NCBI GenBank assembly: GCA_947375185.1
Contig: CANCEU010000015.1
Location: 1-53,393, forward strand
Direction: 5' to 3'
Source: Chitinophagaceae bacterium
GTDB lineage: Bacteria; Bacteroidota; Bacteroidia; Chitinophagales; Chitinophagaceae
DNA length: 53,393 bases
Positions 16,521-25,625 of this stretch are shown piece by piece (the stretch's first letter is position 1; each line of letters starts with the position of its first letter). Made by a program: the position numbers and the translations under genes. The notes beneath the pieces were generated by a model. The model saw only the letters and a list, made by a program, of their open reading frames with translations, was not told where the DNA came from and searched no databases.

Positions 16521-16937
16521 CTATTGATACTTTGTTTTATTTTCCTGCTTGTAATTTAATTGTTCTGCTAATGCATCGGGATGAGGTTTGTTTGTAGTTG
16601 CAAATGCGACTCCTATCAAAACTGCAAATACCCCAAACGACCAAGCAATTTCTTTTCCTATAAACCAATAACCCCAGGCCTGATTGATAGCCGCTTTATC
16701 TGGATTTCGTAATTCATAAATAACTTCAGCCGGCTGTCCTATTTTAGACGCATACATTTGCTTGTCCAACTTTAATGTATAAGGTTTGCCAAATTCATTG
16801 TACAATGCAACAACACTATCTCCGCGCGCAACAATTTTAGCAGGAGCTGTTTCACTATCAAAATAATCCGGCTCCCTACTAAATGGAAGATATAATAAAA
16901 AACAAGTAAGAAATAATATAATAGAAGACTTGATCAT
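16521..16937 (-). CDS. Small membrane protein, DUF3592-like
   Basis: A 138-residue protein with an N-terminal membrane segment (about 3-19) and a second near 90-112, enclosing an extracytoplasmic stretch. The central region ends in QPAEVIYELRNPDKAAINQAW, which recalls the beta-rich DUF3592 pattern where a short domain sits between two membrane helices. No function is known. It converges with smpB, 29 bases between stops. Confidence 0.6.
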   Translation of the reverse strand: MIKSSIILFLTCFLLYLPFSREPDYFDSETAPAKIVARGDSVVALYNEFGKPYTLKLDKQMYASKIGQPAEVIYELRNPDKAAINQAWGYWFIGKEIAWSFGVFAVLIGVAFATTNKPHPDALAEQLNYKQENKTKYQ

Positions 16938-16956
16938 TGCAAAGATTGACTTAATT

Positions 16957-16992
16957 AAAAAGAGCCCCTAGTATTGCTACCAAGGACTCTTA
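16957..16992 (-). terminator. Terminator of smc
   Basis: Read on the minus strand: AAGAG and CTCTT arms enclosing an imperfect inner stem (GGTAG/TACTA region), followed by a run of T. It starts 21 nt past the smc stop. Confidence 0.6.
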
Positions 16993-17012
16993 AAGCTAAT
17001 TTATATAATTTA

Positions 17013-20000
17013 TTAATTACTTAAACTTCTAAAGTCAACAGGAACCAATTTACTTACACCAGGCTCTTGCATAGTAACTCCATAAATCACATCCACTGCA
17101 CTCATTGTTTGCTTATTGTGTGTTACAATAATGAACTGAGAGTTATCAGAGAACTTCTGAATCATTTGCGTGAACTTACCAACGTTCGCATCATCCAATG
17201 GCGCATCCACCTCATCCAAAATACAGAATGGTGCTGGTTTAATTAAGTAAATCGCAAACAACATTGCAGTTGCTGTTAAAGTACGCTCTCCTCCCGATAA
17301 CTGTGTGATGGAAGATGGACGCTTACCCTTAGGCTTCGCAACAATCTCAACTGCTGTTTCGGCTAAATTATCTGGATCAACTAACACTAAGTCACAAGAA
17401 TCTTCTTCTGTAAATAAAGCCTTGAATACTTTTTGGAAGTTTTCTCTAGCTGTATTGTAAGTTTCTAAGAAAGCTTGATTGGCAGTTGCTTCAACTTCTT
17501 GAATCGTTTGTAATAAACTTTCTTTCGCAGTTACCAAGTCGTTCTTTTGTTCTAAAATGAAATCATAACGCTTTTTCATTTCAGTATACGCTTCAATCGC
17601 AGTTGGGTTTACTTCACCCATATTCTCCAAACGCTTCTTCATTTTTTCAGCGCTTTGTTGCAATTCTTCTAAAGTTTCTTCCGTTTGACGTCCTTTATCT
17701 AATACTTCTTCTAACTCTACTTTGAACTCAACGCTTAAACGTTCTTTCATTCCAGATAACTGCAATTTAAGATTGTTCAATTTGTCTTTGATTTCATTAA
17801 TCAATTGATCTACTAATTCCTTAGACTTAATTTGTGTTCTAACCGAACTTTCTTTTTCTTGAAGATCGTTACGTAAAGTATAGTAAGCTTGATCAGCTTC
17901 ATTTAATTTTAATTCTTCTTCTTCTTTTGTCTTGATTAATTCAACCAACGCAGCTTCAATTTGTGCCAATTGCTCTTTGCTTTCTACAATAGCTGTAGAC
18001 GCTTCGGTCAACTGAGCAGAATTGCTTTGGATTTGAGTATGTAAATCATTTAATTGATTTTCCTTAAATACTACTTCCTGTTGCAATGATTCGATCTTAC
18101 TTTGTTGTTTTGTCAACTGCAAATTCATTTCATTGAATTCACCTGATGCCAAATGATAAGCCTGCTCAGCAGCTTGATAAGCTAATTCAATTGCCTCTAA
18201 TTTAGCTTGAGTTTCATGTAAAGAAACATTCAAAGCTTCCAAAGCAACTCTAGTATCAGCAATTGCAGCGTGCTCATCCTCAATCTTTGTTGCAAACTCA
18301 GCCAATTTAGTAACTGCATTCGCCTGAGCTGATTGCAAATTCTCTAAACGATTTTTATTAGCAAAGACTTCATTGATTAAAGTGTTTATAGATTGTTCAG
18401 TTGAACGAATCTCATTTTCCTTTAATTGCTCGTTAAATTGTAATACAGAATTATGTTGTACTTGGATTTGGTCTTTTAATTCATTCACCACTTTTTCTTG
18501 TGATTGAATATCTTCCAATAGTTTCTCCAAGTTTTTAGCACGTCCAATTTTCTTACCCTCAAATAAACCAACACTTCCACCTGTTAAGGTAAACTTGCCT
18601 TTCACATATTTACCAGATTTTTCCAAAATCACCCCGCTGTTGTTTGCTTCTAAAGCTGCCTCATTTTCAGCAATAAATACATTACCTAACAAATGATTGG
18701 CTAGCGCTGCATATTGTGGATCGATTTCAATAACCGACAAAGCAGCAATAGTATTTACTGGAGCAGATTCTGCTTTTGCCCCACTTAATTGATCTAATAA
18801 AAAGAAGTTAGCCTTTCCTTTTTTGTTGTCATCTAACAACTGAATGGCTTGCATACCCTCTTTTAAATTATTTACAACATAATAGTTTAAGTATGGCTCC
18901 AATACATTTTCTACAGCTGTTCGATATTGCTCTTGCACATACAAGATATCTGACAGGATTGGTGCATTGTGATTCCAACCTGTGTTCTTATGTAAAAACT
19001 TAACACTCTCAGGATAACCTTCCATTGAGTCCACTAAGCTCTTTAATAAATCGTATTCGTTTTTCTTAGCATCTAAAATTCTTGTTTGATCCGCCAAGTT
19101 AGCTCTCAACACTTCCAATTGAGCCTGCGTTTCAAAAATAGCAGCTTTTGCTTTTTCATGTTGCGCTTGCAATTCTGCTAAATGTGCTTTTCTGTCCGTT
19201 AAGTCCGCTTCCTTAGTGGCTAAGGTTGCAGTCAATTCTTCAATTTGAGTTGCACGATGAGTTTGCTCAGAAGCCAATTGTTCTTGACTTCTTAAAACAT
19301 TTTGAATGGATGTATCTGATACAGCTACTTTCTTTTCAGCATCAAACTGACTTCTTTGAATTTGACCGTATTGTTGACGTAAACCATCTAATACCGAACG
19401 TTGATCATCAAACTGAGCGCGCTTATTTGTTAACTCTGTTTGTGAAGATTCAACTCTATTTTTAAAATCGTTGTATAAATTTTCTTCCTCAATTACTTGC
19501 AACTTTGTATACTCGATAGAGTCACCAATTGTTTTTAATTGCCCCTCGGCACGCTCTAAAAATTCTTGTAGGTTTGCTTCCTTATCATTCAAATAATTTA
19601 ATCTTTGAGCGGCTAAGTTTTTTTCGTTTTGCTTTGTTCTTAAAGCTTCAACTTTTTCATTGAACTCATGTTGCAAACTTTGTAGGGCACGTTCTTTTTC
19701 AATGAACACAACACGATCTTGTTCTAATGCTGCTTCTTCCAATGCAATTTGTGCTTCCAAATGCACCTTCTTGTCAGTTTCGGTATCTTGTTGTTCAGTT
19801 AAATCTTTATAGCTGATATTAAAACCTTCCAAACTTGCAATAGCTAATTCGATTGCTGTTGCTTGATAGTCTTTCTTAATTTCAAAATACTTCTCCGCTT
19901 TCTTAGCTTGATTTTCTAAAGTTTTTAATTGGTTATTAATTTCAAATAACAAATCTTCAATTCTAGACAAATCTTGCTCAGTAGCATCTAACTTATTCTT

Positions 20001-20531
20001 AGCTTCTTTCTTTCTTGTTTTGTATATGGTAATACCGGCAGCTTGCTCTAACATTCTACGACGACTATTATCTTTATCTTTGATAATATCATCCACCATT
20101 CCTAGTTCAATAATGGCATAGCTGTCTGTACTTACACCAGTGTCCATAAATAAATTATGGATATCTTTTAAACGGCAAGCAACATCATTTAAACGATATT
20201 CACTCTCTCCGTTTTTGTAATAACGTCTTGTCACCGTTATGGTGCTAAACTCGGTAGGTAATAAATTTTTGGTATTTTCGAAAGTCAAACTTACTTCCGC
20301 CATACTACTCCCATTTCTAGTTTTAGAACCATTGAAAACCAATGAATCTAAATTCTCAGATCTTAGTGCTGAAATTTTTGATTCCCCAATTACCCATCTA
20401 ATACTATCGATGATATTACTTTTACCACATCCGTTTGGTCCAATGATGCCCGTAATTCCCTCGTCAAAACGAACGACGGTTTTGTCAGCAAAACTCTTGA
20501 ACCCTTTGATTTCTAATGACTTTAGTCTCAC
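17013..20531 (-). CDS. smc: Chromosome segregation ATPase SMC
   Basis: Condensin core subunit that organises the chromosome by loop extrusion together with ScpA and ScpB (not in this window). The 1172-residue protein has Walker A GPNGCGKS (31-38), a long coiled coil, a hinge around 515-630 and a second coiled coil. The C-terminal ATPase half has signature LSGGERTLTATAMLFA and Walker B FCILDEVDAPLDDANV. The start is GTG at 20529-20531: the protein begins MRLKSLEIKGFKSFADKT, as SMC proteins do, and an in-frame stop lies 13 bases upstream. It follows ftsE on the same strand by 92 bases and has a candidate promoter in between. Confidence 0.97.
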   Translation of the reverse strand: MRLKSLEIKGFKSFADKTVVRFDEGITGIIGPNGCGKSNIIDSIRWVIGESKISALRSENLDSLVFNGSKTRNGSSMAEVSLTFENTKNLLPTEFSTITVTRRYYKNGESEYRLNDVACRLKDIHNLFMDTGVSTDSYAIIELGMVDDIIKDKDNSRRRMLEQAAGITIYKTRKKEAKNKLDATEQDLSRIEDLLFEINNQLKTLENQAKKAEKYFEIKKDYQATAIELAIASLEGFNISYKDLTEQQDTETDKKVHLEAQIALEEAALEQDRVVFIEKERALQSLQHEFNEKVEALRTKQNEKNLAAQRLNYLNDKEANLQEFLERAEGQLKTIGDSIEYTKLQVIEEENLYNDFKNRVESSQTELTNKRAQFDDQRSVLDGLRQQYGQIQRSQFDAEKKVAVSDTSIQNVLRSQEQLASEQTHRATQIEELTATLATKEADLTDRKAHLAELQAQHEKAKAAIFETQAQLEVLRANLADQTRILDAKKNEYDLLKSLVDSMEGYPESVKFLHKNTGWNHNAPILSDILYVQEQYRTAVENVLEPYLNYYVVNNLKEGMQAIQLLDDNKKGKANFFLLDQLSGAKAESAPVNTIAALSVIEIDPQYAALANHLLGNVFIAENEAALEANNSGVILEKSGKYVKGKFTLTGGSVGLFEGKKIGRAKNLEKLLEDIQSQEKVVNELKDQIQVQHNSVLQFNEQLKENEIRSTEQSINTLINEVFANKNRLENLQSAQANAVTKLAEFATKIEDEHAAIADTRVALEALNVSLHETQAKLEAIELAYQAAEQAYHLASGEFNEMNLQLTKQQSKIESLQQEVVFKENQLNDLHTQIQSNSAQLTEASTAIVESKEQLAQIEAALVELIKTKEEEELKLNEADQAYYTLRNDLQEKESSVRTQIKSKELVDQLINEIKDKLNNLKLQLSGMKERLSVEFKVELEEVLDKGRQTEETLEELQQSAEKMKKRLENMGEVNPTAIEAYTEMKKRYDFILEQKNDLVTAKESLLQTIQEVEATANQAFLETYNTARENFQKVFKALFTEEDSCDLVLVDPDNLAETAVEIVAKPKGKRPSSITQLSGGERTLTATAMLFAIYLIKPAPFCILDEVDAPLDDANVGKFTQMIQKFSDNSQFIIVTHNKQTMSAVDVIYGVTMQEPGVSKLVPVDFRSLSN

Positions 20532-20555
20532 TATTATTGCTCTTTAAAATGTCTG

Positions 20556-20586
20556 CGAACATAAGAAAAAGACACTAGAATTCAAG
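20556..20586 (-). promoter_or_regulatory. Candidate promoter of smc
   Basis: On the minus strand CTTG (20586-20583), exactly 19 bases, then TATGTTCG (20563-20556), a 7-of-8 match to the -7 box that ends 24 nt before the GTG start. Confidence 0.5.
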
Positions 20587-20623
20587 GAAAAATGGGCAAT
20601 TTATATTGAATTGTGGGAAAAAA

Positions 20624-21298
20624 TTATGCCTTGCTCACCAATCTACCTCCCTCTGTGGTCAAAGTCCTTGAAGGAAACTTGTTAACCACCATAAAATCAT
20701 GGGTTGCCATAACAATAGCTGTACCATCTTCTTTGGCAATTTGAAACAATAATTGCATGATTTCATCGCTTGTTTCAGGGTCTAAACTACCCGTTGGCTC
20801 GTCTGCTAAAATCAACTTTGGAGAATTTAGCAAGGCGCGCGCAATATCGACCCTTTGCTGCTCCCCTCCACTCATCTCAAAAGTCATTTTAAACCCCTTA
20901 TTTTGAAGCCCTACTTTGGCTAAAACATCATTGATTTTTTGCTCAATTAACTTTTCATCCTCCCAGCCTGTGGATTTTAAGACAAATCTTAAATTCTCAT
21001 GCACATCTCTATCAGTAAGCAATTGAAAATCCTGAAAAACAATGCCCAAATTCCTTCTTAAAAACGGAAGTGTTTTCCATGTCATATCCTTCAAGTTAAA
21101 ACCAACAACATCACCAGTGCCTTCAGTGAGCGTCAATTCTCCATACAAAGTTTTCAAAAGACTACTTTTACCAGTTCCAGTTTTACCTACCAAGTAAACA
21201 AACTCCCCTTTCTCCACTTTAAAGTTTACATCTTGCAAAATAAGACTTCCACTTTGGTAGATATTTGCATTTTCGAGGTTCACAACTACTTCTGACAT
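20624..21298 (-). CDS. ftsE: FtsE-like cell-division ABC ATPase
   Basis: A 224-residue ABC ATPase. Walker [10 protein letters not shown] (38-46), Q-loop near 89, signature MSGGEQQ (142-148), Walker B LILADEP (162-168) and the switch histidine in MATHDFM are all present. Sequence and length match FtsE, which with the membrane protein FtsX regulates peptidoglycan hydrolases at the division site. FtsX is not adjacent, so a generic LolD/MacB-like role is not fully excluded. It starts 43 bases after the purM stop on the same strand and may be cotranscribed with it. Confidence 0.85.
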   Translation of the reverse strand: MSEVVVNLENANIYQSGSLILQDVNFKVEKGEFVYLVGKTGTGKSSLLKTLYGELTLTEGTGDVVGFNLKDMTWKTLPFLRRNLGIVFQDFQLLTDRDVHENLRFVLKSTGWEDEKLIEQKINDVLAKVGLQNKGFKMTFEMSGGEQQRVDIARALLNSPKLILADEPTGSLDPETSDEIMQLLFQIAKEDGTAIVMATHDFMVVNKFPSRTLTTEGGRLVSKA

Positions 21299-21341
21299 AT
21301 TAATATTTTTTAATTATTTAAAATAAGTGCTTGCTAAAGGT

Positions 21342-22520
21342 TTAATAATTAAAGACTTCGGTTCCAAAATCACCTTTTAGTACAAGTTCTTTTGAATCAC
21401 ATAATTCAACTCTTCCAATTACTTGAGCATCAATACCTAAGGAGCTTGCAATTGAAATTAAATTTTCAGCACTTGAAGCCTCAGTAAATATTTCTAGTCG
21501 ATGACCCATATTAAATACCTGATACATTTCGCGTGCATTGGCACCTGAATTGGCTTGAATCAAATTGAATATAGGAGGTATCGGCATAAAGTTATCCTTA
21601 ACAATACGCATATTGCCAGGAAGGTATTTCATACACTTGGTTTGACCTCCACCGCTACAATGAATCATTCCCTTTACTGCATCAAAGTGTTCTGATAAGA
21701 TTGCTTTAACCAAGGGTGCGTAGGTTCTAGTGGGACTTAATAATAACTTACCAACTGAAATAGTACCAAAACCTGGAATATTCAATTGATCAGTTACTTT
21801 ATTCTTGCCAATATAGACCACGGCATCAGACAAAGTAGACTCAAAGGTTTCAGGGTATTTTGTCGCATACTCCTTGCTTAATACGTCATGCCTTGCACTC
21901 GTTAAACCATTGCTACCTAATCCACTATTGTACTCGGTTTCATAATTAGCTTTACCATGGCTTGAAAACCCTACAATCACCTGACCAGGTGCAATTAAAT
22001 CATTGGTAATTAATTTAGACTTTGGCCATCTTGCCGTCATCGTTCCATTTACAGCTATCGTTCTTACCACATCCCCAACATCAGCTGTCTCTCCTCCCAA
22101 AAATTCAATATTAACTCCATATGATTTTAGGGTATTGAAAAAATCCTGTGTACCATTAATTACTTGGCTCAAAATTTCGCCTGTAATCACCGATTTATTC
22201 CGATCAATTGTGGAAGAAAAGAGGATTTGATCAAATATGCCAACACATAATAAATCGTCCAAATTCATTGCAATTGCATCCTGCGCAATCCCCTTCCATA
22301 CACTAGCGTCCCCAGTTTCCTTCCAATAGATATAAGCCAATATACTTTTGGTACCCGCACCGTCGGCATGCATGATATTAATGTAATCAGATTGACCACC
22401 TAAAAAGTCGGCATATAACTTACAAAAGGCATTTGGGTATAAGCCTTGATCTAAATTTTGAATAGCTGCGTGCACTTCTTCTTTTTGAGCGGATACTCCG
22501 CGTTGGGCATACAATGACAT
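21342..22520 (-). CDS. purM: Phosphoribosylformylglycinamidine cyclo-ligase (AIR synthase), Bacteroidota-type
   Basis: Closes the imidazole ring of AIR in purine synthesis using ATP. The 392-residue protein is longer than the E. coli enzyme (about 345) and begins MSLYAQRGVSAQKEEVH, the form found in Bacteroidota. PurM-fold signatures are visible: MHADGAGTKSILAYIYW (substrate and Mg loop), IAQDAIAMNLDDLLCVG, ITGEILSQVINGTQ, EFLGGETADVGDVVRT and the glycine-rich IHCSGGGQTKCMKYLP. It is divergent from ribF, 67 bases apart, with overlapping promoters. Confidence 0.88.
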   Translation of the reverse strand: MSLYAQRGVSAQKEEVHAAIQNLDQGLYPNAFCKLYADFLGGQSDYINIMHADGAGTKSILAYIYWKETGDASVWKGIAQDAIAMNLDDLLCVGIFDQILFSSTIDRNKSVITGEILSQVINGTQDFFNTLKSYGVNIEFLGGETADVGDVVRTIAVNGTMTARWPKSKLITNDLIAPGQVIVGFSSHGKANYETEYNSGLGSNGLTSARHDVLSKEYATKYPETFESTLSDAVVYIGKNKVTDQLNIPGFGTISVGKLLLSPTRTYAPLVKAILSEHFDAVKGMIHCSGGGQTKCMKYLPGNMRIVKDNFMPIPPIFNLIQANSGANAREMYQVFNMGHRLEIFTEASSAENLISIASSLGIDAQVIGRVELCDSKELVLKGDFGTEVFNY

Positions 22521-22532
22521 GAACTAAATTGA

Positions 22533-22566
22533 TTTGAAGCACAAAGGTACAATTGTTTTACATTTG
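22533..22566 (+). promoter_or_regulatory. Promoter of ribF
   Basis: TTTG (22533-22536), 22 bases, TACATTTG (22559-22566, perfect -7 box), ending 21 nt before the ribF ATG. Confidence 0.65.
22542..22549 (-). promoter_or_regulatory. -7 box of purM
   Basis: On the minus strand, perfect TACCTTTG, 21 nt before the purM ATG. No clear -33 box. It lies inside the spacer of the ribF promoter. Confidence 0.6.
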
Positions 22567-22587
22567 TGCCATATTTAGCAATCTAAG

Positions 22588-23538
22588 ATGAAGGTTCATT
22601 ATAATTTAAAAGATTTACCCCAATTTAATAAAGGGGTAATCACTACTGGCGCATTTGATGGTGTTCATAAAGGGCATCAACAAATTATTGGAAGAATGAA
22701 GGAAATTGCCACTAACATTGGCGGGGAAACCATCATTGTAACCTTTCATCCCCACCCCCGTAAAATAACTTCATCAATTCCGGGAGAAATTAAGCAACTA
22801 ACTAGCTTAAATGAACGAATCGTATTGCTTGAAAAATCCGGGATAGACCATTTAGTGGTCATTCCTTTTGATTATCAATTCTCTAATTTAAGTGCTACCG
22901 ATTATGTTACTCAATTCTTAGTTGCCAATTTTAAGCCGCACACAATCATTGTCGGATATGACCACCGATTTGGTAAAGGTAGAACGGGCGATTTTGAATT
23001 ATTGAAAAGTATTGGATTAGCAATTGGATTCAATGTGGAGCAAATAAATGAACAAACGATTGGAACAGAAATTGTGAGCTCCACACAAATCAGAAATTAT
23101 CTTTCTGACAAGAATTTGGTAAAAGCAAATGAGCTACTTGGCTATGCTTACTTTTTTGATGGCTTTATTGTAAGAGGAAATCAAATTGGAAGAACCATTG
23201 GCTTTCCTACTGCAAATTTACATATCAATGATGAAGAAAAAATCATTCCTGCAAATGGCGTTTACGCAGTACGCGTGAAAGGTGCTTGTTTTGGAGATGT
23301 GGTATTAGATGGCATGATGAATATTGGCGTGAGACCAACTGTTGATGGTCATAAAAAAGTAATTGAAGTAAACATCTTTAACTTCAATGAAGACATTTAC
23401 GAACAAACAATTACTGTTTTGGTGTATGACTTCATTAGAGGGGAAGTAAAATTCAATGGACTAGATGCACTTAAAGCTCAATTGAATGAAGACGTAAATA
23501 CTTCAAAAGCTATTTTAAGCCAACATCCATTATTTTAA
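22588..23538 (+). CDS. ribF: Bifunctional riboflavin kinase / FAD synthetase
   Basis: Phosphorylates riboflavin to FMN and adenylates it to FAD. The 316-residue protein has an N-terminal nucleotidyltransferase domain with GAFDGVHKGHQQII (17-30, the HxGH-type motif) and GYDHRFGKGRTGDFELL. The C-terminal flavokinase domain has GRTIGFPTANL and the VYAVRVKG...MMNIGVRPTV strand. No FMN riboswitch is seen upstream. Its last 29 bases overlap the 3' end of holA on the opposite strand. Confidence 0.95.
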   Translation: MKVHYNLKDLPQFNKGVITTGAFDGVHKGHQQIIGRMKEIATNIGGETIIVTFHPHPRKITSSIPGEIKQLTSLNERIVLLEKSGIDHLVVIPFDYQFSNLSATDYVTQFLVANFKPHTIIVGYDHRFGKGRTGDFELLKSIGLAIGFNVEQINEQTIGTEIVSSTQIRNYLSDKNLVKANELLGYAYFFDGFIVRGNQIGRTIGFPTANLHINDEEKIIPANGVYAVRVKGACFGDVVLDGMMNIGVRPTVDGHKKVIEVNIFNFNEDIYEQTITVLVYDFIRGEVKFNGLDALKAQLNEDVNTSKAILSQHPLF

Positions 23539-24520
23539 CTACTAATTCCTTAAGTAAGTCACCGTCGGTGTTGTCCCCATTGTTGATGCCTATTACTTTC
23601 AAATTATATTCCTGCACGGTTAATAAGATTTGCTCTACTTTACCATAGGAATAATGTCTTGCGGCAGCTACATAATTTTTAACTAAAAATGGAGGGATCC
23701 CCACTTCACTTGCAATTCTTCTTTCATCGGAAGTGCCCAACCCATAAATTGCATATAGCTTACTAAAAAAAGTATATAAGGTTGGAAGAATTAGCTGAAT
23801 TGGCGCCGCTTTATTATTGGATTCAAAATATTGAATCATTTTAATTGCTTTAGAAAAATTCTTTTGCGCTACCGCATCCTGAAATTCAAAAGCATTGTAT
23901 TCTTTACTGATCCCTATGTATTTCTCAATATCATCCTCGTTCATTTTTTTGCGATCCCCCAAATTCACAATTAACTTTTCAAGCTCATTTTGAATTCTAT
24001 TTAAATCATTTCCTATATGATCTACAATAATTTGAACCGCCTTTGAACTTATTTGATATCCCCTGTCCGAAACCCAACTCATCACCCACTCAGGCAATTT
24101 ATTATCGTACATTTTCTTAGTACTTACGACTACCGCTTTCGTCTTTAAGGCCTTTGCTAATGCCGAGCGTCCGTCAACATTTTTATCCTTGTGTGCAACA
24201 ATAAAAATAGTAGAGCTTAATGGATGTTCAATATAGGAAAGCAATTTTTCGATTTGCCCCATATGCTGCGCCTCCTTTAATATCACTACCTGTTTTTCTG
24301 CAAAAACTGGGTATCGCTTGCAAGCATTAATCACTTGTGCCCAATCTGCATCCTTGCCATAAAATATGGTCAAATTAAACGACTGCTCTGCTTCAACTAA
24401 CAAATGTTTTTCAGCATAATCAACAACTTGATCAATATAAAAGGGCTCTTCCCCTTCAAGCCAGTATACAGCATCAAAAACATTTTTTTTCCAGTTAGCA
24501 ATAATTTTAGAAGTAGGCAT
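23510..24520 (-). CDS. holA: DNA polymerase III subunit delta
   Basis: Clamp-loader delta subunit that opens the beta ring. I start it at the ATG at 24518-24520 (MPTSKIIANWKKN), giving 336 residues, since the upstream alternative is a TTG two codons earlier. Family features: VYWLEGEEPFYIDQVVDYAEKHLL (N-terminal strand and helix), RYPVFAEKQVVILKEAQHM (Walker-B-like strand), and a C-terminal helical collar from about 215. The overlap with ribF at the 3' ends is 29 bases. Confidence 0.92.
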   Translation of the reverse strand: MPTSKIIANWKKNVFDAVYWLEGEEPFYIDQVVDYAEKHLLVEAEQSFNLTIFYGKDADWAQVINACKRYPVFAEKQVVILKEAQHMGQIEKLLSYIEHPLSSTIFIVAHKDKNVDGRSALAKALKTKAVVVSTKKMYDNKLPEWVMSWVSDRGYQISSKAVQIIVDHIGNDLNRIQNELEKLIVNLGDRKKMNEDDIEKYIGISKEYNAFEFQDAVAQKNFSKAIKMIQYFESNNKAAPIQLILPTLYTFFSKLYAIYGLGTSDERRIASEVGIPPFLVKNYVAAARHYSYGKVEQILLTVQEYNLKVIGINNGDNTDGDLLKELVVKIMDVGLK

Positions 24521-24633
24521 ATTCAAAGATAAAGATTCATGTAAACGATTCGTTAAAATCTTTACAATTTATTCGAATGGCATATATGTGGTTAAAATTT
24601 TATAACTTAGAGGCAAATATTAAAACAAATTTT

Positions 24634-25545
24634 ATGAGTAACGAATCATCAGGCAATGGCAGCAAAATTATTATAGGAGTTCTAGTAGTTGCACTTATAG
24701 GTTCTTGGATATATTTTAATAGTTCAAAAACCGAGTTAGTAAAAGAAAATGATGTTAAAGTAGCTGCAATTGATAGTAGCAAAAATGCCATCAATACCGC
24801 ATTTATTGCAGCATCGGCCAAAGTAGATTCATTGAATTTACAAAATACGCAGCTTTCAGGAGATTTGCTAGCAAAAACAAACGAGATCAACAAATTGAAA
24901 TCGAATATTGGCAACATTTTGAAGAATCAAAAAGCAACCAATAAAGAATTGTCTGAAGCAAAAACTTTAATCGCTGAATTAAATGGCAAAGTTAGTGGCT
25001 TAGTTGCTGACTTAGAAAAAGCTCAAGCTGAAAACAAACAATTAACTGCTAAAAACGAAGATTTAACGAATCAAAATAGCACACTTAATACAAATTTATC
25101 TAACACTACAAAAGAAAAAGATCGTCTTCAAGATATTGGCTCAACATTACATGCTTCATCATTTAATATTGAATCATTAAGAGTTAGAGAGGACGGCAGT
25201 GAAAGAAAAACTAATAATGCTAAAAGAGCAAACACTATTCGTGTTTCGTTCCAATTAGATAAAAACAAAATCACACCTTCAGGCAACCAAGATATTTATG
25301 TTTGCTTAACTAGCCCAGACGGTAAATCAATTGGTGATGGCGCAACTACTTCAACTAGAGAAGATGGCCAAAAAGCGTACTCCAATAAATTAACTGTGCA
25401 ATACGTACAAAACGCTGTATTGCCAGTTAACTTTGACATTAAACAATCAACTAAATTAGTGGAAGGAGAATACAAAGTAGAAGTTTACAATAATGGATTT
25501 AAAATTGGAGAAGGTAAAACAACTTTAAGAAAAGGATTGTTTTAA
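24634..25545 (+). CDS. Membrane-anchored coiled-coil protein, function unknown
   Basis: I start this at the ATG 24634 (MSNESSGNGSK), 303 residues, because the longer frame adds an unlikely N-terminus. A single membrane helix (about 11-28) is followed by a polar heptad-rich region (about 35-165, with repeats such as QLTAKNEDLTNQNSTLNTNL). A C-terminal domain (about 170-303) contains SFQLDKNKITPSGNQDIYVCL and ends GEGKTTLRKGLF. The C-terminal domain should lie in the periplasm. This type of protein occurs in Bacteroidota, but I recognise no named family. A perfect 52-bp palindrome terminator follows it. Confidence 0.75.
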   Translation: MSNESSGNGSKIIIGVLVVALIGSWIYFNSSKTELVKENDVKVAAIDSSKNAINTAFIAASAKVDSLNLQNTQLSGDLLAKTNEINKLKSNIGNILKNQKATNKELSEAKTLIAELNGKVSGLVADLEKAQAENKQLTAKNEDLTNQNSTLNTNLSNTTKEKDRLQDIGSTLHASSFNIESLRVREDGSERKTNNAKRANTIRVSFQLDKNKITPSGNQDIYVCLTSPDGKSIGDGATTSTREDGQKAYSNKLTVQYVQNAVLPVNFDIKQSTKLVEGEYKVEVYNNGFKIGEGKTTLRKGLF

Positions 25546-25564
25546 TTATTTAGTTCTTAATAAA

Positions 25565-25616
25565 TATAATCATAAGAAAAGGCCACTCAATTGAGTGGCC
25601 TTTTCTTATGATTATA
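25565..25616. terminator. Bidirectional terminator: perfect 52-bp palindrome
   Basis: The left arm (25565-25590) and right arm (25591-25616) are exact reverse complements with no spacer. The core is AAAAGGCCACTCAA / TTGAGTGGCCTTTT, extended by CATAAG/CTTATG and further AT pairs. It lies 19 nt after the coiled-coil gene stop and 9 nt after the glgB stop on the other strand, and can terminate both. Confidence 0.9.
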
Positions 25617-25625
25617 AATGGAATA

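Noticed and set aside
22521..22587. FMN riboswitch before ribF
   Set aside because: The leader is only about 15 nt after the predicted start, too short for an aptamer.
24524..24531. Perfect TATCTTTG (minus) near holA
   Set aside because: Only 3 nt from the ATG, so transcription would begin inside the gene; treated as chance.
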